This document shows positions 6,556 to 10,807 of a DNA stretch of 10,807 nucleotides, one piece after another. Every line of letters starts with the position of its first letter. Position 1 is the stretch's first letter. A program made the position numbers and the translations under genes. Origin of the DNA: Pseudomonadota bacterium (GTDB lineage: Bacteria; Pseudomonadota; Alphaproteobacteria; Caulobacterales; Aquidulcibacteraceae); NCBI GenBank assembly GCA_023410295.1, contig JAEYPY010000076.1, forward strand, positions 1 to 10,807, written 5' to 3'. The notes under the pieces were generated by a model, which saw only the letters and a list, made by a program, of their open reading frames with translations, was not told where the DNA came from and did not search any database.

Positions 6556-7209
6556 ATGGCCCTGTTCGCCAAGACCGCATCCGCAACGAGCCGGCTCTTG
6601 CAAGAGCTAGGGCTTACTCGCCGCGATCTCTCGCCGGCGGGTCTGGCGGCGCTTGAGCGACTCAGCGCCGAGCGAGATGCGCTGGTGGCCAAGCTGGCGG
6701 CGGCTGAGGAATTGGCTGACCGCGATCCGCTCGCCCCAGTGCTCAACCGGCGCGCTTTCATGCGCGAGCTGCACCGGACCATGTCCGAGGTGGAGCGCTA
6801 TAAGAGCCCGGCGGCGGTGATCTATCTCGACCTCGACGGCTTCAAGGCGTTGAACGATGGCTACGGCCACGCCGCTGGCGATGCGGTGCTTCGGCATGTT
6901 GCACTGCTGCTGCTCGACAGTGTGCGCGAGTCGGACGTGGTCGGGCGCCTTGGCGGCGACGAGTTTGGCGTGATCTTGAACCGGGTTGCGCCTGAGGAGG
7001 CGCGCGCCAAGGCGGCGACGCTGGTGGAGCGCATCAACGCGAGCGCCATTCTCCATGCCGGCGTCGCGCATCGAATTTCCGTGTCGCTTGGCGTGCATGC
7101 GATCGCGGCGCTGGAAGATCCGGAGACTGCCGTCGCGCGCGCGGACGAGGCGATGTACGCCGACAAGTTCGCGCGCCGCAGCGAAGCGCAAGCCTTCGCG
7201 GCGTTCTGA
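6556..7209 (+). CDS. Diguanylate cyclase (GGDEF) with intact inhibitory site
   Basis: This 217-residue, apparently soluble protein should make cyclic di-GMP from two GTP. The GGDEF domain covers about 55-210: RDPLAPVLNRRAF (56-68), the metal/GTP segment YLDLDGFKALND..GH..GD (90-109), and GGDEF (133-137). The inhibitory I-site RESD (124-127) is five residues before GGDEF, the normal spacing, so product feedback is expected. Residues about 26-55 (LAALERLSAERDALVAKLAAAEEL) form a probable coiled coil for dimerisation. No sensor or receiver domain and no membrane helix is present, so activity may be set by dimerisation or a partner protein. ATG 6556 is preferred. An in-frame ATG at 6457 would add a Pro/Arg-rich, non-conserved stretch across the CtrA-like box. 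The gene ends 14 bp from the convergent LpxR-like gene. Confidence 0.93.
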   Translation: MALFAKTASATSRLLQELGLTRRDLSPAGLAALERLSAERDALVAKLAAAEELADRDPLAPVLNRRAFMRELHRTMSEVERYKSPAAVIYLDLDGFKALNDGYGHAAGDAVLRHVALLLLDSVRESDVVGRLGGDEFGVILNRVAPEEARAKAATLVERINASAILHAGVAHRISVSLGVHAIAALEDPETAVARADEAMYADKFARRSEAQAFAAF

Positions 7210-7223
7210 AACGCAGCGCCTCG

Positions 7224-8234
7224 CTACAGCCGCACGCTGAGCGCAAGCGCGCCGAAGTCTTGGCGCGTGGGTTGGGTTTCGAATTCTTCTGTGCGCCAGA
7301 CATAGGTGTAGGCGAGGCGGACAGCGCCGGCGCTGATCGAGATGCCGGTCTGCATGTCGAGCACGAGCGGATTGCGATCGACCGAGGCGCTGTCTTCGAA
7401 GGTGTTGCCATCGAGGAAGAGGTTGCGCCCGACAGCGCGGCCTTGGACGCCGGCAAACACGGACCATGAAAGCGGGCCGCCGCGGAAGTGTTCAACACCC
7501 GCAAGCGAGGGGCGCACGCGCGGCGGGCCGTAATCGCTGTCGATGCGCTGGCCGATGCGGGCGGCGAGACCAACGCGCGCTTCGGTGCGCAGCGTGCCGA
7601 GCGAAGCGCCGGCGCTGGGCGTCAGGTCGGCTTCGAGGCCGCCGAGAAAGTCGCCGAACACGCGCAGCGCGCGCCAGCGGCGGTCGTACGAAACGGCGAA
7701 AGCGAACTCGTCTTCAAGCTGGCTGTCCCAGCCCTGCGGATCTGGTGCGCCCAGCCATTGGTGGATGCCGCGCTGCGCCTCTTCGCCTTGCGCGGAGGGG
7801 CCGACCATACCGATCTCGAGTTCGTAGGTGTCGAGGAAGCGCGGCGTACGGCCATCGCGGCGATCCTCTTCAGCGCCGACGGAAACCTGCAGATAGAGCC
7901 AACCGGCGTAAGGGTGTTGATCGGGCGGCGCTGGATTGGCGCTGATGTCTTCCGGCGTGAAGATCGATTGGCCGACGGCGATGCCCCAGAAGTCTGGCTC
8001 TGAATCGGACAAGACGCGCGTGAAGCCGCCCGCGCCTTGCAGCCAATCGGGCACGCGCTCGGCTTCGGAGACGTAGCCGAGGCGGATGCCGGACGTGTAA
8101 TTGCGGTCCGCGTCCGAGGAGAGGCTGTCGTTCTCCACGGTGAGCGAAAAGACGCCTTTGCTCTCAGGCTGTTCCTGCGCCCATGCAGCGCCCGGCAGAG
8201 CTGTGAGTAACGCTGCACCCGCGAGCCAGCGCAT
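7224..8234 (-). CDS. LpxR-like outer-membrane lipid A deacylase (DUF2219)
   Basis: LpxR proteins are 12-strand outer-membrane barrels that remove the 3'-acyloxyacyl chain of lipid A. The product is 336 residues from ATG 8234, which opens directly on a signal peptide (MRWLAGAALLTALPGAAWAQ, cut near residue 20). An upstream in-frame ATG at 8273 would bury the signal and lies inside the preceding gene. Family landmarks are VENDSL (33-38, the Asn-Asp pair near the active site), NYTSGIRLGY (45-54), HPYAGWLYLQ (107-116), and RGIHQW with GWDSQL (156-161 and 168-173). His158 is the likely catalytic His. The C-terminal half alternates hydrophobic residues as a barrel does and ends SVRL, not Phe. The ATG shares its A with the stop of the DUF465 gene (TGATG), and no Shine-Dalgarno is seen, so coupling is likely. 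Deacylase activity is inferred from the family only. Confidence 0.85.
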   Translation of the reverse strand: MRWLAGAALLTALPGAAWAQEQPESKGVFSLTVENDSLSSDADRNYTSGIRLGYVSEAERVPDWLQGAGGFTRVLSDSEPDFWGIAVGQSIFTPEDISANPAPPDQHPYAGWLYLQVSVGAEEDRRDGRTPRFLDTYELEIGMVGPSAQGEEAQRGIHQWLGAPDPQGWDSQLEDEFAFAVSYDRRWRALRVFGDFLGGLEADLTPSAGASLGTLRTEARVGLAARIGQRIDSDYGPPRVRPSLAGVEHFRGGPLSWSVFAGVQGRAVGRNLFLDGNTFEDSASVDRNPLVLDMQTGISISAGAVRLAYTYVWRTEEFETQPTRQDFGALALSVRL

Positions 8235-8473
8235 CAGGCGATGATGTCGGGCGTCAACCTGTCTTCGATCCATTGAATCTGGTCCTTCAACACCAGCTTG
8301 GATCGCTTCAGGCGCGCTACCTGCAGCGAATCCCCACCGCTTTTTTCCTGCAATGCTGCAATCGCGCTGTCGAGCGCGCGATGTTCTTCGCGCAGCTCCA
8401 TCAGCCGCGCCTTAAGCGCGCGCTTTTCGGGCGTATCATTGATGTCGAAAGCTTCCGGGTCGTCGGCGTCCAT
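8234..8473 (-). CDS. YdcH/DUF465 family small coiled-coil protein, 79 aa
   Basis: This 79-residue protein belongs to the DUF465 (YdcH) family of small, highly charged helical proteins, whose function is not established. The family pattern is clear: EEHRALDSAIAALQEK (29-44), then LQVARLKRSKLVLKDQIQWIEDRL (51-74), two helices likely to fold as an antiparallel coiled coil, ending TPDIIA. The N-terminal extension (about 20 residues, acidic, MDADDPEAFDIND) is longer than in the partner gene at 8690. The stop TGA (8236-8234) overlaps the ATG of the LpxR-like gene by one base, making a two-gene operon. No strong Shine-Dalgarno precedes 8473. The second DUF465 gene is divergent, 216 bp away. Confidence 0.85.
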   Translation of the reverse strand: MDADDPEAFDINDTPEKRALKARLMELREEHRALDSAIAALQEKSGGDSLQVARLKRSKLVLKDQIQWIEDRLTPDIIA

Positions 8474-8689
8474 AAGCCTGGTTCCGGCTGGTCGCGGGCG
8501 GCCCCTCCGGCCCGCAAACGCTGAGCTAAGACACGCCCAAACGGCGGTGTAAAGGCGGCCGATTCGCCGGTTCCGGGGGCGAAAAGGTGGCAGCTGGAGA
8601 AAAGATTAATTTTGTTGATGATGTAACGAGACAACACCGCAGAAGAGGCGCATGCTTGTCATTGCCCTAGCTATAAGGAGGCGCCTTCG

Positions 8690-8869
8690 ATGGCTATCGA
8701 GCAGCGTTTACGCGAACTCGACGCCCGGCATCGGGATCTCGATCTGATCATCAAAACCGAGGCCCAGCGGCCCGCCGTGGATATGACCCGGCTTACCGCG
8801 ATGAAGAAGCAGAAGCTCAGACTCAAAGAAGAAATCGAAACGCTCCGACAGAGCGGCGAACATCATTGA
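8690..8869 (+). CDS. Second YdcH/DUF465 family small protein, 59 aa
   Basis: This 59-codon gene is short and easily missed. A strong ribosome-binding site, AAGGAGG (8675-8681), lies eight bases before ATG 8690. The product has the DUF465 pattern: IEQRLRELDARHRDLDLIIK (3-22), a short linker with PAVDMTRL, then MKKQKLRLKEEIETL (38-52), giving two charged amphipathic helices, and an end in GEHH. Compared with the 79-residue paralogue across the intergenic region it lacks the acidic N-terminal extension. The function is unknown for the family. Two hairpins (8879-8903 and 8921-8940) follow its stop, so it is probably transcribed alone. Codon use matches the neighbours. Confidence 0.85.
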   Translation: MAIEQRLRELDARHRDLDLIIKTEAQRPAVDMTRLTAMKKQKLRLKEEIETLRQSGEHH

Positions 8870-8878
8870 CGGTGGGCG

Positions 8879-8903
8879 TTCGCGCCCCCGCGTGAGGCGC
8901 GAA
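8879..8903 (+). terminator. Stem-loop just after the second DUF465 gene
   Basis: TTCGCGCC (8879-8886) and GGCGCGAA (8896-8903) form a perfect 8-bp stem around a 9-nt loop, starting 10 bases after the stop at 8869. There is no U tract (AAGCTC follows), so termination would be factor-assisted or the hairpin protects the mRNA 3' end. Confidence 0.5.
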
Positions 8904-8920
8904 AAGCTCACCCCTGCGGC

Positions 8921-8940
8921 GCGTGCGATTGAGCGCACGC
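8921..8940 (+). terminator. Second GC stem-loop between the DUF465 and DUF4282 genes
   Basis: GCGTGCG (8921-8927) and CGCACGC (8934-8940) form a perfect 7-bp stem with an ATTGAG loop. It lies 17 bp after the previous stem-loop and 42 bp before the next start. No U tract follows. It could be a second terminator element or lie in the leader of the DUF4282 gene. Confidence 0.3.
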
Positions 8941-8982
8941 TCGGCGCGCGCTAGCGTTCCGCGCTGGTGTGACGGAGCGCGT

Positions 8983-9276
8983 ATGCGTGCGTTGTTTTCT
9001 TTCGACGAGGCGTTGACGCCCGCCGTACTGACGGCTGTGTTTCAGATCGTCTCGGCGTTCATCGCGCTGTTCGCCATCATCGGCGCGGTGGCGATTTTGA
9101 CCGCCATCAACACGGCTGGATTTTTCACGGCGCTTCTGACTGCGATTGGCGTGCTCGGCGCTGGCGCGGCAGTGATTTTGATTTTGCGCATCCTGGGCGA
9201 GATCTGGCTGACGAATTTGCGCATCCAGGATCGGCTCGGCGTGCTGATCGAGCAGGGGAAGGAAGCGCGGCGGTGA
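8983..9276 (+). CDS. DUF4282 family small membrane protein
   Basis: This 97-residue protein fits the DUF4282 family: a short N-terminus FSFDEALTP (5-13), two membrane helices at about 15-40 and 46-70 separated by a short turn (NTAGF), then a conserved amphipathic tail RILGEIWLTNLRIQDRLGVL (about 69-88) and a basic end. Function is unknown for the family. ATG 8983 is preferred because GGAG (8974-8977) is five bases upstream and the family homology starts there. An earlier in-frame ATG at 8923 would add 20 Arg/Ser-rich residues and sits inside the 8921-8940 hairpin. It converges on msrB, with a hairpin between. Confidence 0.78.
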   Translation: MRALFSFDEALTPAVLTAVFQIVSAFIALFAIIGAVAILTAINTAGFFTALLTAIGVLGAGAAVILILRILGEIWLTNLRIQDRLGVLIEQGKEARR

Positions 9277-9280
9277 CTTT

Positions 9281-9302
9281 CTTGGACCGTCGGCGGTCTA
9301 AG
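9281..9302 (+). terminator. Hairpin between convergent DUF4282 and msrB genes
   Basis: CTTGGACCG (9281-9289) pairs with CGGTCTAAG (9294-9302) over a TCGG loop, 9 bp with one G-U pair. It starts five bases after the DUF4282 stop and ends two bases before the msrB stop end. In the minus-strand RNA the G-U pair becomes a C-A mismatch, so it suits the plus-strand transcript better. No U tract is visible. Confidence 0.45.
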
Positions 9303-9303
9303 C

Positions 9304-9825
9304 TCACTCCCCATCCACCAGCGCCAAGTATCGGCCGTAGCCTTCAGCTTCCATGCGGTCGCGCGGGATGAAGCGGATGGCGCAACTATTGATGCAGAAG
9401 CGTTGGCCGCCGGAATTGCGCGGGCCGTCGTCGAACACGTGACCCAGATGGTGGTTGCCGCGGGTTGAGCGCACTTCGATGCGGCGCATGCCGAGCGTGT
9501 AGTCTTCGCGGAGCGTGATGGCGCCGGGATCGATTGGACGCGTAAAGCTCGGCCAGCCGGAGCCGCTGTCATACTTGCTGGTTGAGGCGAACAGCGCTTC
9601 GCCTGTGCGCGCTTCGACATAGATACCGGTTTCGTGGTGATCCCAGTACTCGTTGTCGAACGCGCGCTCGGTGCCGCCCTGGGTCATGACCCAGTCGCGC
9701 AGGCGCTCGAACGCGTTCTGCGAACGCTCGGCGCGTTCGGGCGCGGCGCGGGTCTGCGCATAGGCGTAATAGCCGGCGCCGCCGGCGGCGAAGAGCGCGA
9801 AACTGAGAAGGAGGGCGCGGGACAT
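9304..9825 (-). CDS. msrB: Exported peptide-methionine (R)-S-oxide reductase, zinc-free type
   Basis: MsrB reduces the R-epimer of methionine sulfoxide in proteins. This 173-residue form carries an N-terminal signal or anchor (LLLSFALFAAGGAGYYAYA, 5-23), so it acts outside the cytoplasm. The catalytic domain starts near residue 40: TERAFDNEYWDHHETGIYV (52-70), SKYDSGSGWPSF (83-94), GMRRIEV (112-118), HHLGHVFDDGP (125-135) and the catalytic Cys144 in RFCINS. Both CxxC zinc pairs of the metal-binding form are replaced (EART at 71-74; RSTR at 119-122). The usual resolving Cys in DSGxGWPSF is Ser89. Cys148 (CINSC) is the only other cysteine in the mature protein and could resolve the intermediate. 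AGGAG lies seven bases before ATG 9825. It is divergent from msrA, 92 bp away, so the pair covers both epimers in the envelope. Confidence 0.93.
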   Translation of the reverse strand: MSRALLLSFALFAAGGAGYYAYAQTRAAPERAERSQNAFERLRDWVMTQGGTERAFDNEYWDHHETGIYVEARTGEALFASTSKYDSGSGWPSFTRPIDPGAITLREDYTLGMRRIEVRSTRGNHHLGHVFDDGPRNSGGQRFCINSCAIRFIPRDRMEAEGYGRYLALVDGE

Positions 9826-9881
9826 GGGATCGCTCCTGGGTTTTGTGACGCTTACGCACGAGCGCCGCGTGCGGTTGCGGT

Positions 9882-9907
9882 GAAACCGTGCGGCGGCGTG
9901 CTACGTA
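9882..9907 (+). promoter_or_regulatory. Possible ECF/EcfG-like promoter of msrA
   Basis: GAAAC (9882-9886), 17 bases, CGTA (9904-9907) resembles the alphaproteobacterial general-stress EcfG promoter (GGAAC-N16-17-CGTT), with one mismatch in each element. Transcription would start within a few bases of the msrA ATG at 9918, which fits the absence of a Shine-Dalgarno there. The match is weak and by eye. Confidence 0.25.
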
Positions 9908-9917
9908 TCTCTCAAGC

Positions 9918-10526
9918 ATGATCCGACGCACATTCCTCGCCGCGCTTTTGGCGCTGATCGCCTGCTCGCCCAGCGAACCGGCCACAGCCCAGGCCGAGCG
10001 CGCGCCGGCGCCGACGGGCGCGGTGGAGGAGGCCGTGTTCGCCGGCGGTTGCTTCTGGTGCATGGAGCACGACATGGGAGCGATCCCCGGAATCGTCTCG
10101 GTCGAGAGCGGCTACACCGGCGGGCGTAACGCCAATCCCACCTACGAAAATCACCCCGGCCATTACGAAGCGGTGCGTGTGCGCTACGACAGCGGCGTCA
10201 TCAGCTATCGCCAGCTGCTGGATCGATACTGGCGCCTAGTCGATCCGACCGACGATGGCGGCCAGTTCTGCGATCGCGGGCCAAGCTATCGCACAGCGAT
10301 TTTCGTGACGCCCGCGCAGCGGCCGATCGCGGAGGCGAGCAAGGCGGACATCATTGCCAGCGGGCGCGTGAACGGGCGGGTGCTGACGCCTGTGCTCGAT
10401 CTTGGGCCTTTCACGCTGGCCGAGGAATATCACCGCGACTATGCGCGCCGAAATCCGGCGCGCTACGCCGCCTATCGCGCCGCATGCGGGCGCGACGCGA
10501 CGCTTCGGCGGGTATGGCGGCGCTAG
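9918..10526 (+). CDS. msrA: Lipoprotein peptide-methionine (S)-S-oxide reductase
   Basis: MsrA reduces the S-epimer of methionine sulfoxide. The 202-residue product starts with a lipoprotein signal, MIRRTFLAALLALIAC, with lipobox LIAC and lipidated Cys16, so it should be anchored in the periplasm (no Asp at +2, hence possibly outer membrane). The catalytic motif GCFWCME has nucleophile Cys45 and a second Cys at 48. Others are GYTGG (65-69), GHYEAVRVRYD (81-91), QFCDRGPSYRTAIF (116-129, with an extra Cys118) and, near the end, EEYHRDY and Cys190 in CGRD, a likely recycling cysteine. ATG 9918 was chosen over 9888 because the signal begins there. No Shine-Dalgarno is seen. It is divergent from msrB. 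The gene for a membrane protein follows 24-39 bp downstream in the same frame. Confidence 0.94.
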   Translation: MIRRTFLAALLALIACSPSEPATAQAERAPAPTGAVEEAVFAGGCFWCMEHDMGAIPGIVSVESGYTGGRNANPTYENHPGHYEAVRVRYDSGVISYRQLLDRYWRLVDPTDDGGQFCDRGPSYRTAIFVTPAQRPIAEASKADIIASGRVNGRVLTPVLDLGPFTLAEEYHRDYARRNPARYAAYRAACGRDATLRRVWRR

Positions 10527-10565
10527 CGCTGGAACTTGACGCGCCAGCGCGTGGTTATCGTTTTG

Positions 10566-10807
10566 ATGCAAGGAAATACCGCATACGCGCGCGGCTTGGC
10601 GCGTGCGTTCGTCGGCGCGCTGTTGTTTGCGCTGCCGCTGTTCATGACGATGGAGATGTGGTGGCTCGGCTTCACCGCGGACAAGTTGCGGCTTGCGGCA
10701 TTGGTTATGGTGACGCTGCCGTTGCTGGTGAGCCTGTCGTACCTCGCCGGCTTTGAGCGCGCCTTCGGCATTGTCGATCATCTGCTTGATGCGTGCGCGG
10801 CCTTTCT
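10566..10807 (+). CDS. TIGR02587/DUF2391-type integral membrane protein (3' end cut off by window)
   Basis: The frame is open to the right edge, giving the first 80 residues. It opens ARGLARAFVGALLFALPLF (8-26), then TMEMWWLGF (28-36), then a second helix at about 43-62 (LAALVMVTLPLLVSLSYLAG) and FERAFGIVDHL. The GLARAF...GALLF.LP...TMEMWWLGF pattern is the hallmark of a putative integral membrane family (TIGR02587, DUF2391) of unknown function. ATG 10566 is the simplest start. GTG at 10551 is in frame and would add MVIVL. Neither has a Shine-Dalgarno. The frame is open back to the TAG of msrA, so it may be co-transcribed with msrA and rely on re-initiation. The family call is from memory of the pattern. 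Confidence 0.75.
   Translation, partial: MQGNTAYARGLARAFVGALLFALPLFMTMEMWWLGFTADKLRLAALVMVTLPLLVSLSYLAGFERAFGIVDHLLDACAAF

Noticed and set aside
6607..7573. Long minus-strand open frames across the GGDEF gene
   Set aside because: They are antisense shadows with Arg/His-rich, low-complexity translation. The plus-strand diguanylate cyclase is unambiguous.
8563..8583. TTCGCC-N9-GGCGAA inverted repeat in the spacer between the DUF465 genes
   Set aside because: A 6-bp GC-rich stem with a 9-nt loop is expected by chance at this composition, and it is not well placed for either gene.
8656..8676. TTGTCA and CTATAA as a promoter for the 59-codon gene
   Set aside because: The spacing is only nine bases, and CTATAA overlaps the ribosome-binding site, so it cannot act as an ordinary promoter for this start.
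10526..10550. GCGCTGG-N11-CCAGCGC hairpin after msrA as a terminator
   Set aside because: A 7-bp stem with an 11-nt loop and no U tract, lying between two genes that may be co-transcribed. The evidence is too weak.
1..10807. Defence island, prophage, integron or CRISPR
   Set aside because: No integrase, transposase, repeat array, nuclease-helicase set or att-like repeat was seen. The genes are ordinary core and envelope functions with even composition.

Overview
The window reads as a stretch of core chromosome from a GC-rich alphaproteobacterium. A member of Caulobacterales or the Hyphomonadaceae-like lineages is the best guess. The pointers are a purE-purK pair close to rpsU with a divergent COQ9-family gene, two small YdcH/DUF465 genes, a COQ9 protein (ubiquinone respiration), and small inner-membrane proteins of families common in that class. 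This placement is inferred from gene content, not from a database search. I see no phage, insertion sequence, CRISPR array, tRNA or rRNA, and base composition looks even throughout.

Layout, left to right. Positions 1-709 (minus) hold most of a winged-helix class I methyltransferase that runs off the left edge. After a 260-bp divergent intergenic region, 970-3344 (plus) is a two-gene ABC exporter of the NatA/NatB type, joined by a 4-bp ATGA overlap. A strong hairpin at 3354-3383 separates it from the convergent gene for ribosomal protein S21 (rpsU, 3407-3640, minus), which appears to start at CTG. Divergent from rpsU is a COQ9-family gene (3790-4437), followed by a small two-helix membrane protein (4513-4857). 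The purine genes purE and purK lie on the minus strand (6425 down to 4870), also with an ATGA overlap. Divergent from purE is a short GGDEF diguanylate cyclase (6556-7209).

On the right, a DUF465 gene is translationally coupled (TGATG) to an LpxR-like outer-membrane lipid A deacylase (minus, 8473 down to 7224). A second DUF465 gene of 59 codons faces it (8690-8869), followed by a DUF4282 membrane protein (8983-9276). A divergent pair then encodes an exported MsrB (minus, 9825-9304) and a lipoprotein MsrA (plus, 9918-10526). The window ends in a partial TIGR02587/DUF2391-type membrane protein.

The genes form several small functional groups rather than one system: de novo purine synthesis (PurE plus PurK), extracytoplasmic repair of oxidised methionine (MsrA plus MsrB), envelope modification (LpxR-like protein, NatAB-like exporter, small membrane proteins), respiration and translation (COQ9 next to S21), and c-di-GMP signalling. 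I found no convincing new multi-gene system. The most interesting points are the CTG start of rpsU, the MsrB that has lost both zinc CxxC pairs and the usual resolving Cys, the coupling of a DUF465 gene to an LpxR-like gene, and a near-consensus CtrA box before the diguanylate cyclase gene.
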